Source of the DNA: Gammaproteobacteria bacterium
Lineage (GTDB): Bacteria > Pseudomonadota > Gammaproteobacteria > Pseudomonadales > Azotimanducaceae
DNA length: 64,000 bases
Direction: 5' to 3'
Assembly (NCBI GenBank): GCA_005799745.1
Contig: SYFY01000187.1
Span: forward strand, 25,678 to 89,677
Shown here: piece by piece, positions 26,317 through 35,916 of the stretch
Numbering within the stretch: the first letter of the stretch is position 1
Layout: each line of letters begins with the position of its first letter
The notes under the pieces: model-generated
Told to the model about the DNA's origin: nothing
What the model saw: only the letters and a program-made list of their open reading frames with translations
Database searches by the model: none
Program-made: the position numbers and the translations under genes

Positions 26317-27975
26317 GTGACTGTCCTCAAGCCTCGCACACCACCTCCCGCTGACTACTATCGCAATAACTTCCAGGCGGTCATCGATTTCATCCAGCTC
26401 CACCATCGATGTGCGCTCAGTGCTGAAGACACTCGATGGATCGATGCCTGGTCACGTTGCGACACGGCAGCACAGAGGCTCCTAATACGACTCTTGATGC
26501 GTAAAGGACCGTGGATTCGTGCTGACAAGCTTGTCTACGCGGAAATCCCAAATCTGCACCAAGCGGTGAACGAGCTGAAGGACGAGGGCCTGATCAGCGT
26601 TGATGAACCCGCACCCGCAGATCATCTGCTCGATCTTTTTACGCTTCCAGAGCTCGGCGCATCATTTCCCCATACTCGACGGCGCTTTCGTCCCCAAGGC
26701 AAAGCGGCCTGGGTGAACTGTCTGCTTTCCAACTATCCAGAAGACGTTCTGCGGCATCGGATTCAAGACCATCTGCACTGGCTCCGAGTCGCAGGTCAAG
26801 AAAGCCTGGCTAGAATGCAACTTCTGTACTTCGGTTCTCCCTCTGCAGACCTCACGGCCTTCGTGTTGCGTGATCTCGGGATGATTCGTTATGAGATCTA
26901 TCCAGTTGAAGAGTCCGCAACAGTATTGGTCGCACCGGGCGTACTCGACCGTTATCGAGAGCTGGTCGTTCTAGAAAAATGGTTCGACTTCCTGCCGGTG
27001 ATCGACGGCTTGACGAAAAGTCTCCATGCGAGATTGGTTAAACCGGTAACCCTCCGTGCTGCTGAGCGGCGTCGCAGCCGCCTGTTGAATACGCTTGGGC
27101 TGTGGCATGAACGGCGCGAAGACGTCGATCGTGCACTTGCTTGTTATGCGTGTAGCTCACGCCATCCCGCCAGAGAACGTCAAGTGCGTTTACTCACCCG
27201 AACCCATCGCGAATTCGAAGCGGAACTGCTTCTTGAAGCGATGGCAGCGCGTTCCTGGTGTGTCGAGGAGGAGATTTTTGCGGAACGCTTCAGCAAACAA
27301 CGTGGGCTGAAACAGCCAGACGAGTGTTTGATTCGCGAACGTCCTTTGTTCGAACCCGGACCTCCTCCGAACCCAGGCGCCATCGAGGCCCATGCGCTTG
27401 CTGAGCTCGAAACCGAAGGTGCCTGGGGACTGCATCTCGAAAACGTTTTGCCCCTGATGCTGACTGGCCTTGCCTTCTGGGATGTGATCTTTGGGCCAGC
27501 GCCGGGTGCGTTCACCCATCCGTTTCAGTCTGCACCCCACGATCTCTGGTGGGATGATTTTGCAAAAGCACGAGCGGCTCCACTGCAGCAGGCACGGGCG
27601 GCGTTTGCATCACACCGTGATCCACAGTCGATTATTCAGGCACGTTATCTCGAGAAGTATGGAACCGCTTGTGATCTTGTGAATTGGCGCGCAATCGATC
27701 CAGATCAGTTAGCACGTATTTTGAAGGTGATGCCGACGGAGACCCTCAAACGCCTGGTCGACGTTGTGATTCAGGCGCCTGGTCGGTGTCGGACCGGGTT
27801 TCCGGATCTTTTCGTTGCCTGGCCGGATGGCACCTGTGAGTTTGTTGAAGTCAAAGGCCCGAGCGATCAGCTCCAGCCGCAACAACGTGCATGGCTCAAA
27901 CGTCTCGGAGCGCTCGCGATACCCGCGTCGGTGCTGAAGTATCGTCGTCGCCGTGAGACCTCGTGCGCGACCTGA
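26317..27975 (+). CDS. VRR-NUC domain nuclease (Fan1-like)
   Basis: A 552-residue protein with a C-terminal VRR-NUC nuclease domain: GFPDLFVAWPDGTCEFVEVKGPSDQL, carrying the PD-(D/E)xK residues D (FPDL), E and K (EVKGP), then QQRAWLKRLG. The N-terminal 450 residues include an HTH/SAP-like region (WIRADKLVYAEIPNLHQAVNELKDEGLI) and helical repeats as in FAN1/KIAA1018. The family cuts branched or flap DNA in repair. The start is GTG at 26317. The last 13 bases overlap the helicase gene, indicating coupled expression and probably a joint repair complex. Confidence 0.88.
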   Translation: MTVLKPRTPPPADYYRNNFQAVIDFIQLHHRCALSAEDTRWIDAWSRCDTAAQRLLIRLLMRKGPWIRADKLVYAEIPNLHQAVNELKDEGLISVDEPAPADHLLDLFTLPELGASFPHTRRRFRPQGKAAWVNCLLSNYPEDVLRHRIQDHLHWLRVAGQESLARMQLLYFGSPSADLTAFVLRDLGMIRYEIYPVEESATVLVAPGVLDRYRELVVLEKWFDFLPVIDGLTKSLHARLVKPVTLRAAERRRSRLLNTLGLWHERREDVDRALACYACSSRHPARERQVRLLTRTHREFEAELLLEAMAARSWCVEEEIFAERFSKQRGLKQPDECLIRERPLFEPGPPPNPGAIEAHALAELETEGAWGLHLENVLPLMLTGLAFWDVIFGPAPGAFTHPFQSAPHDLWWDDFAKARAAPLQQARAAFASHRDPQSIIQARYLEKYGTACDLVNWRAIDPDQLARILKVMPTETLKRLVDVVIQAPGRCRTGFPDLFVAWPDGTCEFVEVKGPSDQLQPQQRAWLKRLGALAIPASVLKYRRRRETSCAT

Positions 27976-30254
27976 CTTCAGTTTCCGTGAAAGACCTCGC
28001 CGCCTTTGTGCATCGCCGAGGTGATCTATTTGAACCAGGCGGACGAGTAACGGCTGATGAAGGGATCAAGGGACAGGCAGCATTGCAAAAACAGAAGGGC
28101 GAGTGTTACCAACGAGAAGTAGCGTTGAGTGAGTCTTTTAGTATCGCCGAATTCACGTTGACGCTAAAAGGGCGGGCCGACGGGGTAGATCGAAGCATCG
28201 GCCTGGTCGAGGAAATCAAAGCCTCGCGGAACTGGCCGGAAGTTCCTTTCGCCGAACATCATGCACAGGCGCTTCTCTACGCCGCGTTGTTATCCCGTCA
28301 GGAATCCGGCCGTGAAACGTGGCGGGTGCAAGTGACCTACGTCGAACCCGATTCCCTGACTTCGAGAAGTTTCACCGAAGAATCCACCGCTGCGAACCTC
28401 AACATCTTCCTGCAGCGTAGCCTGGATGAATGGGCGAACTGGATTCGCGAACGCATCGCCCATCGCCGACGACGTGATACCTGGCTCAATGAAAAGTCCT
28501 TCCCTATGACTACGCTACGCCCGTGGCAAGGCGCCATGATCCGCAGAACATCGGAAGCCATTCGCGAACGCCACCCATTGCTGTTGGAGGCACCCACGGG
28601 CAGCGGAAAAACACTGGCAGTTTCCTGGCCTGCCGCGCGAGCACTGCCTAATGCAAGTCGAGTCCTTTATCTCACCAGTCGAAACACAGGCGCAGCGGCA
28701 GCACTCCATGCACTCGAATTGATCGATGGTGGCACCGGGCAACTCAAACGCATCATGCTCACTGCGAAAGAAAAAATCTGTCCGATACCGGGTACACCCT
28801 GTGATCCTGAAGTGTGCCCCAACGCACGTGGGTACTACGACCGAAGTCGTGCTGCGATCAACGCATTACTTCAAATCCCTGAGGCAACGCGAGATCGGAT
28901 CACCGTGATCGCTCGTGAACATCAGGTATGTCCCTTTGAACTCTCACTGGATGCGAGTGTCTGGTTCGATGTGGTGATCGGTGATTACAACTATGTCCTT
29001 GATCCCGTTGTTCGTTTGCAACGGTTTGCCGGGGATACCGACGCCATCCTGCTGATTGACGAGGCGCATCAGCTTGCACCGCGGGCGTGCTCCGGACTGT
29101 CGCCGGTGTTGTCGCGCGCTGAGGTACGTGCAGCCATCCCGCTTGCGCCTGCTCCGATTGCTAAATCACTGCGGAGCATCGACAAGGTTCTGTTGAATTT
29201 CGGCAAATCCGTCGCAGCAGAAGGCCCAGCAAGCCGGTGTGTTCAAGACCCCAGTCCGCTCCTTATCCCCTTACAACGTCTCGGCGAAAGTTCCGCAGAG
29301 TGGCAGCGAAACCATCCATTGCCCTTGGCCGATGATGTATTGCACGTGTTGTTTGCTGCGTGGCGCTGGCTACGCCTCTCCGAGTGGTTTGCCACCTGTC
29401 CATACGTCTTTATCGTTGAAGGTACAGGTACAGCTTTGGTGTTACATGGTAAGTGCCTAGATGCATCACCCTATCTTCGGACACTCTGGAAGCAGAGTGG
29501 ACCTGTCATCAGGTTTTCAGCGACCGTTTCACCACCTGCGCTATATCAGGCTGTACACGGGATAAGTCCAGAGGAAGATCCAGCGTCGTTCGCTCGAGCC
29601 GGTTCACCCTTTGCGCCCGAGCAGCTCCAGGTACTCATTGTTCCCGACATCGACACCCGGTGGCGACGCCGCGGCGCGACACTGCCAGCTCTCGTGGACC
29701 TGCTACACACCGTATGCGCCGCAAAACCCGGGCGCTATCTGATGTGTTTTCCTTCTTATGGTTATTTGCAGCAGTTTGCAGATCAGTTTGTTTTAACAGG
29801 CGAAGCAGCGACACACTTTGTGGCCCAATCTGCCGGGCAAGATACGTCGCTTCTCCAGCTCTTGGGGGAGCACGAGCAGATTGTGCTCGGTATCGTCTTG
29901 GGTGGGACGCTCTCCGAATCGATCGATCTGATCGAAACTCCTCTCGCCGGTGTCATCGTGATCGGCGTTGCCCAGTCACCGCCATCGTTGGAACTGGAGC
30001 GAGCGGCAGCGCATTTCGACTCCCGTGGACTGAATGGACACCTCATGGCGTATATTCAACCAGGTATGAGTAAAATCGTGCAGGCCGCTGGCAGATTGAT
30101 CAGGACAGACGAACACCGTGGCGTACTACTTCTGGTTGACCACCGATTTCGCGAATCGACCTGGCAGCAGTTTTTTCCATCGATGTGGGAACCCCGCATC
30201 ACTCCAGCCCGGCTCGTGGGCGAGCTTGTCAATTCATTCTGGACGAACACATGA
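27963..30254 (+). CDS. DinG/XPD-type Fe-S helicase with N-terminal PD-(D/E)xK domain
   Basis: A 763-residue superfamily 2 helicase. The first about 180 residues look like a RecB/Cas4-type nuclease fold (ADGVDRSIGLVEEIKASRNW, with D and ExK). Then come Walker A APTGSGKT, four Cys suited to a 4Fe-4S cluster (KICPIPGTPCDPEVC plus HQVCPFEL), the DEAH box LLIDEAHQ and C-terminal motifs VI region QAAGRLIRTDEHRG. This is the XPD/DinG 5'-3' DNA helicase layout. Overlap with the VRR-NUC gene suggests a nuclease-helicase pair for DNA repair. Whether the N-terminal nuclease is active cannot be decided here. Confidence 0.9.
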   Translation: MRDLTSVSVKDLAAFVHRRGDLFEPGGRVTADEGIKGQAALQKQKGECYQREVALSESFSIAEFTLTLKGRADGVDRSIGLVEEIKASRNWPEVPFAEHHAQALLYAALLSRQESGRETWRVQVTYVEPDSLTSRSFTEESTAANLNIFLQRSLDEWANWIRERIAHRRRRDTWLNEKSFPMTTLRPWQGAMIRRTSEAIRERHPLLLEAPTGSGKTLAVSWPAARALPNASRVLYLTSRNTGAAAALHALELIDGGTGQLKRIMLTAKEKICPIPGTPCDPEVCPNARGYYDRSRAAINALLQIPEATRDRITVIAREHQVCPFELSLDASVWFDVVIGDYNYVLDPVVRLQRFAGDTDAILLIDEAHQLAPRACSGLSPVLSRAEVRAAIPLAPAPIAKSLRSIDKVLLNFGKSVAAEGPASRCVQDPSPLLIPLQRLGESSAEWQRNHPLPLADDVLHVLFAAWRWLRLSEWFATCPYVFIVEGTGTALVLHGKCLDASPYLRTLWKQSGPVIRFSATVSPPALYQAVHGISPEEDPASFARAGSPFAPEQLQVLIVPDIDTRWRRRGATLPALVDLLHTVCAAKPGRYLMCFPSYGYLQQFADQFVLTGEAATHFVAQSAGQDTSLLQLLGEHEQIVLGIVLGGTLSESIDLIETPLAGVIVIGVAQSPPSLELERAAAHFDSRGLNGHLMAYIQPGMSKIVQAAGRLIRTDEHRGVLLLVDHRFRESTWQQFFPSMWEPRITPARLVGELVNSFWTNT

Positions 30255-30272
30255 CACTGAGATGGCGTTGAT

Positions 30273-31679
30273 ATGACACTGAGACGCACCAAGATTATCT
30301 GCACTATTGGCCCAGCCACGGCGAGCTTTAGCAAATTGAAGGCACTGTACGCGGCTGGCATGAACGTGGTCCGCATCAACATGTCCCACGCAGACCATGT
30401 CAGCGCCGGCAAGGTCATGCACTGGATCAAGACGCTGAACCGCCAGGTGCCTTACCCCATACCAGTCATGCTCGATACTCAAGGCCCGGAAATTCGGACA
30501 GGCGTGCTCACCAAGCCCATCGCACTCGTACCTGGGCAAATCGTGACGCTGTCTGTCCGAGGGGCAGCGGACGTTGAAACCACTTCGATTCAAGTGAACT
30601 ACCAGGAATTGGTCGACATCGTTAAACCGGGCAATCGGGTCACGGTCGACAATGGACTGATCAACTTTGAGGTGCTCCGTAAGCAGGATCAGGCACTGGT
30701 GTGCAAGGTGATCGACGGCGGAACCCTCGGCAGTCGAAGGCACGTTAATTTGCCGGGCGTATGGGTGAACCTGCCAGCCATCACCGACAAGGACCGGGAC
30801 GACATTCTCTTCGGGGTGGCAAACGACATTGATTTTGTTGCGCTGAGTTTCGTTCGCGATGTGGAAGACATCGATCAACTTCGGGCGTTGCTTGGCAAGA
30901 AGGCCGACAAGGTCAAGATCATCGCCAAAATTGAAGACCAGGAAGGCGTACGCAACGTTCACCGTATCGTACAAGCTGCAGACGGCGTCATGGTGGCTCG
31001 AGGCGACCTTGGTATCGAAACCAATATCGCTGACCTTCCGAATATCCAGCGGCGTATCGTTCACGCGGCTGCGGTGCAAGGAAAGCGCTGCATCGTCGCC
31101 ACACATCTGCTTGAAAGCATGATCGTCAACCCGATTCCAACACGCGCCGAAGTCACGGACGTGGCAAACGCCATTTACGAAGGTGCGGATGCAGTCATGT
31201 TAAGTGGTGAAACAAGCATAGGCGCTCATCCGGAACGCTGCGTCGCGCAGCTGCATGCCATTGCTGAACAATCTGAGCGTTGGCCTGGTTTGGGTTATGA
31301 GAAAGATCTTGAACCTCAATCCGACAAACAACACATGACCATTCACGCCGTAGCCCTGGCCGAGTCCTTACGCGCTGATGGCATTGTCGTCATCACACGG
31401 CGAGGGGTTACAGCGGATCTGGTCACTGCGGCTCGTCCTCATCGTGTGCCGATCTACGCGTTTACCAATAGCAGTCAAACCCGACGCCGCCTTGCACTGA
31501 ATCGGTCGGTTTACGCCCACCGTACCGCCTTTAGCAGTAACCCAGAGCGCACGCTTCAGACGGCCTTTAAAGTGCTTCGGCAGCGTGAAGGCCTACCGGA
31601 AAACGCCAAAGTGGTTGTGATCTCAGATGTGCTCGCTGGGCAAAACAGTGAAGCCATCCAGATCCGGTTCGTACCCTAA
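30273..31679 (+). CDS. pyk: Pyruvate kinase
   Basis: A 468-residue pyruvate kinase catalysing phosphoenolpyruvate + ADP to pyruvate + ATP. Motifs are RTKIICTIGPAT, MNVVRINMSHAD, MLDTQGPEIRTG, the active-site signature IIAKIEDQEGV with the catalytic Lys, VMVARGDLGIE, and the allosteric-type C-terminal domain. The start ATG is 18 bases after the helicase stop; whether they share a transcript is unclear. Ends five bases before the MORN gene. Confidence 0.95.
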   Translation: MTLRRTKIICTIGPATASFSKLKALYAAGMNVVRINMSHADHVSAGKVMHWIKTLNRQVPYPIPVMLDTQGPEIRTGVLTKPIALVPGQIVTLSVRGAADVETTSIQVNYQELVDIVKPGNRVTVDNGLINFEVLRKQDQALVCKVIDGGTLGSRRHVNLPGVWVNLPAITDKDRDDILFGVANDIDFVALSFVRDVEDIDQLRALLGKKADKVKIIAKIEDQEGVRNVHRIVQAADGVMVARGDLGIETNIADLPNIQRRIVHAAAVQGKRCIVATHLLESMIVNPIPTRAEVTDVANAIYEGADAVMLSGETSIGAHPERCVAQLHAIAEQSERWPGLGYEKDLEPQSDKQHMTIHAVALAESLRADGIVVITRRGVTADLVTAARPHRVPIYAFTNSSQTRRRLALNRSVYAHRTAFSSNPERTLQTAFKVLRQREGLPENAKVVVISDVLAGQNSEAIQIRFVP

Positions 31680-31683
31680 CGCG

Positions 31684-32688
31684 ATGGTCTTTCGACTCGA
31701 CTCGCTGCCGTTGCACCTGCGCGCTGCGTTGATCCGTTTGTTGCGTGTATTCCTGATCATTCTCTTGAGTTCGCCGGCCATAGCCGAAACTCGCAAGATT
31801 CAATTTGATAACGGCGACATCTACGAAGGTGAGGTTGATGATGATCGCCGTACCGGCACCGGTGTGTACATCTGGGCCAATGGCAATCGATACGAAGGTG
31901 ACTTTGCCAACAACGCTATGCACGGAAACGGCACCTATACCTGGAAAGACGGTCGCGTCTACACCGGCGATTTTGTACTCGACAAACGAGAAGGGCATGG
32001 CGAATTAGTGTGGCCCAACGGCGACCGCTACGTGGGTAGTTTCCGCGCGAGTCAGATCAACGGGGAAGGCCGCTTTGTCTGGGCCAATGGTGATGTTTAT
32101 GCCGGTGCATTCGTCGCCGGCGAACGAACGGGGCGAGGGACGTTCACCTGGGCTGGCGGCAACAACTATGCTGGCGATTTTCAGCGGGGTGTCTTACATG
32201 GAGTTGGCACGTTTGCCTGGTCCGATGAGCGTCGCTACGTGGGCGCCTTTGTTAACGGCTTGAAGAGTGGCCAAGGCCGGTTTGAATGGCCCAATGGCAA
32301 CCGCTACGAAGGAGAGTTTCGAAACGACCTGCGCGAAGGCATCGGCCGCTTCTTCTGGCGGGATGACACGGTGTATCAGGGGGAGTTTGCTGCCAACCGC
32401 ATGCATGGATTTGGCGTAAAAATAAGGCCTGACGGCGCGAAAGAACTCCAACGTTGGGAACAGGGTACTTTGCGTGACAGTGTGCAAGTGATCGCCAATC
32501 CACGTTGTCGACTGCAGATTCGTGGTGAATTGTGGATTTTTTCCAGTGACCGCTGCATCAACGGACTGGCCCATGGCAAAGGCCTCGCCGTGCATCCCTC
32601 CGGAGATCGCATGATTCGCGAAGGAAACTTTGTGCTCGGTCATCTGATCGATGGCGGAGTGTTCTCACTTCGTCCTCAACGTGGTTGA
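31684..32688 (+). CDS. Exported MORN-repeat protein
   Basis: A 334-residue protein. The N-terminus carries a signal peptide (LIRLLRVFLIILLSSPAIAE). About nine tandem MORN repeats of 23 residues follow, each close to NRYEGDFxxxxxHGxGxYxWxxG (for example RYEGDFANNAMHGNGTYTW and RYVGSFRASQINGEGRFVW). The tail has two Cys in RCRLQIRGELWIFSSDRC. MORN repeats form elongated beta scaffolds that bind membranes or proteins. Tight spacing with the downstream kinase and FHA genes suggests an envelope signalling module. Confidence 0.9.
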   Translation: MVFRLDSLPLHLRAALIRLLRVFLIILLSSPAIAETRKIQFDNGDIYEGEVDDDRRTGTGVYIWANGNRYEGDFANNAMHGNGTYTWKDGRVYTGDFVLDKREGHGELVWPNGDRYVGSFRASQINGEGRFVWANGDVYAGAFVAGERTGRGTFTWAGGNNYAGDFQRGVLHGVGTFAWSDERRYVGAFVNGLKSGQGRFEWPNGNRYEGEFRNDLREGIGRFFWRDDTVYQGEFAANRMHGFGVKIRPDGAKELQRWEQGTLRDSVQVIANPRCRLQIRGELWIFSSDRCINGLAHGKGLAVHPSGDRMIREGNFVLGHLIDGGVFSLRPQRG

Positions 32689-32704
32689 GTATCAACCAGA
32701 GTTG

Positions 32705-34966
32705 ATGTCGCCGTTGGCGCAGTGGCAATTCGACGCGCCACTTAACAAAGCTGGCGAAGACAAGGGTGGTATGGGCGAGGTGGTTCGTGTCATCCATCGG
32801 CGTTCAGGTCGGCGCGGTGTGCTCAAAAGAGTGCGTGCAGAGCTGGTTCAAGATCCCCTGTTCCGTAAGCGTTTCGAAGCGGAATGTCGGATCACCTCGA
32901 ATCTCATCCACCCTAACATCGTGCAGGTACTGGATATCGCCACGGAGGGTGCAGCAGCGGGTCTCGTGACCGAGTACCTTGAAGGTGGCAGCCTGGATGC
33001 GCGCCTGGCCCGGGGAATGCACCTTTCGTTCGCCGTCAAAGTGGTTAGTGATCTGGCACGAGCGCTCGACTTCGCTGCATCCGGCGGGGTTGTACACGGC
33101 GACGTGAAGCCCGGGAATGTGTTGTTTCGTGATGCGGACACTGCCGTCCTCATAGACTTTGGCGCGGCACGCCTGTCGTCCGCCGATAACCCTGATCGTC
33201 CCTTCGCGAGCCTAGCCTATGCGAGCCCTGAAGTGCTGCTGAGAGACCCCGTAGATGTCCGCACAGATCTATACAGTCTAGGCGTCATCCTCTTTCAGAT
33301 ACTGACCGGCGATGTACCATTCCCCGGCAAGGACGTTGATCAAGTTGTCAGCCAACAACACAATTCAGTGCCACGCCTTCCGATCCATCTAGCACCGTTC
33401 CAACCCATCATGGATCGCCTGCTGGCACGACGTCCCGAGCAGCGTTTCCAAACGGGCGAAGCTGTCGTGGCGGCACTCGACCAGCTTCGCCTTGAAGGCT
33501 CGCTTCCCGGGGTCACCATCCGCACCGGGGAAGTCACTTCTGCTGAGATACGCGCCGTCGCAGAAAGTGTTCTCGTCACGTTTAAGGATCCGCGTCGTGC
33601 TGAGGCACGTGGACGTCGTCGGCAGAGACGTCGCATCGTCGCCATGAGTCTCAGTCTCGTGGCAGCCTTGGTGGCAGTAAGCTCTGGTGCTTATTGGCTC
33701 GCAACCCACCCTGAAGACCTGCAATCACTGTTGGCTGAGGCTGGATTCGCTGAAAAACCAGGGTTGATCGATGCCTGGAACGAAGCACAATCGTTACGCC
33801 AGGATCCCAACCAGGGATTGCGTACCCTTGTAGCGGCCTACGAGCGAGTCCTGCAGATCGATCCTCAACATGCCAACGCACGGGAAGGTCTTGCGAGCAT
33901 CGCGGATGAGTGGAAGTCCACCATCGACGGCGCGTTGCGTGATGGAAACTTCAGCGCTGCCGACGCGCGTCTTCAGGAAGCGCGACTTGCGTTCCCGGAT
34001 GACGCTGAATTCTCGCGCCTCGTGGGGGAGGTCGAAGATCGCAGAAATGCCGAGGCCTTACTGGAAAGCACTCGCGCGCTTTTGGCAAGTCATGGACTTT
34101 CAGATGCCCCGTCCGCCACAGCCGCTATTCAGGCATTCAACGAGGTACAACGACTGGCACCGGGGCATCCCATCGCGATGCGAGAACTCGAGACCGTCGC
34201 TCGGCATTACGCTGGTCTCGCGAGCGAACGTGTCGCCGCAGGCGACGTGGAATCGGCTATCGGTCATCTTGATCGAGCCAGTACCGCAAGTCCGGATCTT
34301 CCGGAGATCGCGGCCATCCGACAGTCGATCCAGCAAGCCAATACGACCCGTGCGACGATCGGTCAGTTTTTGGAAGAGGCCCGTCAACATCGCGAATCTG
34401 GCGCGTTGGTAGCGCCCGCGGACAACAATGCGGCAGTGCTTTACCACCAGGTTCTGTCGATCGATCCCGGCAACACCATCGCCCGGCAGGGTCTCGATGA
34501 GGTAGTCGCGCAACTTCGCGAGGTCGTGGCGACCCGCTTAAGCGGCAGTGATTTTCCTGCCGTCGCCGATCTCATCACCCAATCCAGTGCCGTTAATCTC
34601 GATCCCGCTGCGGTCGAGGAGTTTCGCCGTCAACTGGTTTCTGAGCAAACCCGCATCGCCAACCTTACCCGACTACTCAGTGCGGCCCGACGATACATCG
34701 CCGACGGTTATCTCACCGCACCGGACAGTGGTAATGCGACTCAGTCACTTCGAGAAGTACAGCGTCTTGACCCTGGCAATACCGAGGCGGATACCTTACT
34801 TCGCGAGGTCGCACGCCGTCTCGCACAAGTGGCGCAAGAAGCATGGGATGCTGGTTTACGTCGAGAAGCCCAGGAGTATCTAGATTTAGCCTTAGCCATC
34901 GTGCCCGGGATCACGCGATGGCAGACTCTGCGTGAGGAATGGACCGAACTTGATGCACAGAGCTAA
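32705..34966 (+). CDS. Membrane-spanning Ser/Thr protein kinase with TPR-like extracytoplasmic region
   Basis: A 753-residue PknB/Hanks-type kinase. The glycine-loop is GGMGEVVRV, the ATP Lys is in VLKRV, the catalytic loop is HGDVKPGNVLF (HGD rather than HRD), the Mg motif is DFGAAR and the APE-like motif ASPEV. After about residue 310 there is one membrane span (IVAMSLSLVAALVAVSSGAYWL), then about 400 residues of helical TPR-like repeats (NARxGL, GHPIAMREL, GNTIARQGLDEV, GNTEADTLL). ATG 32705 is chosen because the earlier ATG at 32651 overlaps the MORN gene out of frame. It probably phosphorylates targets read by the FHA proteins next door. Confidence 0.9.
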   Translation: MSPLAQWQFDAPLNKAGEDKGGMGEVVRVIHRRSGRRGVLKRVRAELVQDPLFRKRFEAECRITSNLIHPNIVQVLDIATEGAAAGLVTEYLEGGSLDARLARGMHLSFAVKVVSDLARALDFAASGGVVHGDVKPGNVLFRDADTAVLIDFGAARLSSADNPDRPFASLAYASPEVLLRDPVDVRTDLYSLGVILFQILTGDVPFPGKDVDQVVSQQHNSVPRLPIHLAPFQPIMDRLLARRPEQRFQTGEAVVAALDQLRLEGSLPGVTIRTGEVTSAEIRAVAESVLVTFKDPRRAEARGRRRQRRRIVAMSLSLVAALVAVSSGAYWLATHPEDLQSLLAEAGFAEKPGLIDAWNEAQSLRQDPNQGLRTLVAAYERVLQIDPQHANAREGLASIADEWKSTIDGALRDGNFSAADARLQEARLAFPDDAEFSRLVGEVEDRRNAEALLESTRALLASHGLSDAPSATAAIQAFNEVQRLAPGHPIAMRELETVARHYAGLASERVAAGDVESAIGHLDRASTASPDLPEIAAIRQSIQQANTTRATIGQFLEEARQHRESGALVAPADNNAAVLYHQVLSIDPGNTIARQGLDEVVAQLREVVATRLSGSDFPAVADLITQSSAVNLDPAAVEEFRRQLVSEQTRIANLTRLLSAARRYIADGYLTAPDSGNATQSLREVQRLDPGNTEADTLLREVARRLAQVAQEAWDAGLRREAQEYLDLALAIVPGITRWQTLREEWTELDAQS

Positions 34967-34995
34967 CGCCTCCTGGAAGGGCCTTCAATCTCCCG

Positions 34996-35916
34996 ATGGA
35001 CACCGAGACGAACACTGAGATAAACGGTGAGACGACAGCCGACATTGCTTATTTACTAAAGATCGAGGGTGAAACCTTACTTGTGCAAGGCAATCTCACG
35101 ATAGGCCGGCACATCGACAACGATATAATCGTCGCCGGTGAAGACGTGCTCGACTTTCATCTTAGGTTGGAGCTCTGTGAGCGTGGACCGAACGTGATTC
35201 CACTCGGCAACGCGACCTTTGCGCTGAACGGCAATGAAGTTGAAGGCATCTGGAGCCTGATTCCGGGTGACGTATTGGGCATTGGTGTCGTGGCCGTACA
35301 CGTCGGAATCGAGAGGGAACAGGCAGATGGCATTCGAGCTTGGGTACTGGCTGAGCAGGACACCGAACGGATTCACGACATTGCCGATGACTTTTTGATA
35401 GGTCGGCATCCGGAGTGTGGTTTGCAGCTCGACAGCGAACACGTGTCCAGAAGGCATGCTCGCATCGTCCAGGTGGCCGGTGGCGTTTGGATACAAGACC
35501 TCGGCTCCGCCAATGGCACACAGTTGAATGGCCGGACGATTCGCGGTGGTTGCCGTCTCCTCCATGGCGACGAAGTGCGTTTTGATGAGCTGGCTTTCAG
35601 GGTAAGAGGCATCGGTGAGGATCTGACGGTCATGCGTCCCTTCCGGGATGAAGACCTTCGACCGATTCGAGTGCTTGACGGATCAACGTCGAATGAAACG
35701 TCCGAAGGCGGTCGTTCGTTGGTTGCTAACATTGAGTCGAGTATCAAAAAACGCGGGGTGAGCCAACAGCGCAACAACACCGCGACATCGGTGTCGTCAG
35801 TGGCAAGGCTCCAAGCCGCACCAAACGTTTCGACTCAGAGGAGGGCGACCCCTGCTCAAGATCAACATGTCCTGGAGGGGTTATCCGATTCCGGTAAGGT
35901 CAACACTTTCCGCTGA
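34996..35916 (+). CDS. Protein with two FHA domains
   Basis: A 306-residue soluble protein. A first, degenerate FHA domain (about 20-100) has GRHIDNDIIV but LDFHLRLEL where the phospho-binding Ser should be. A second, canonical one (about 110-215) has IGRHPECGLQLDSEHVSRRHA and LGSANGTQLNG. The last 90 residues are Ser/Thr-rich and low in structure. FHA domains bind phosphothreonine; the adjacent kinase is the natural source. TGATG joins its stop to the next gene's start. Confidence 0.9.
   Translation: MDTETNTEINGETTADIAYLLKIEGETLLVQGNLTIGRHIDNDIIVAGEDVLDFHLRLELCERGPNVIPLGNATFALNGNEVEGIWSLIPGDVLGIGVVAVHVGIEREQADGIRAWVLAEQDTERIHDIADDFLIGRHPECGLQLDSEHVSRRHARIVQVAGGVWIQDLGSANGTQLNGRTIRGGCRLLHGDEVRFDELAFRVRGIGEDLTVMRPFRDEDLRPIRVLDGSTSNETSEGGRSLVANIESSIKKRGVSQQRNNTATSVSSVARLQAAPNVSTQRRATPAQDQHVLEGLSDSGKVNTFR

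Noticed and set aside
30234-31106. Minus-strand open frame of 290 codons
   Set aside because: Shadow of pyruvate kinase, whose plus-strand motifs are unambiguous.
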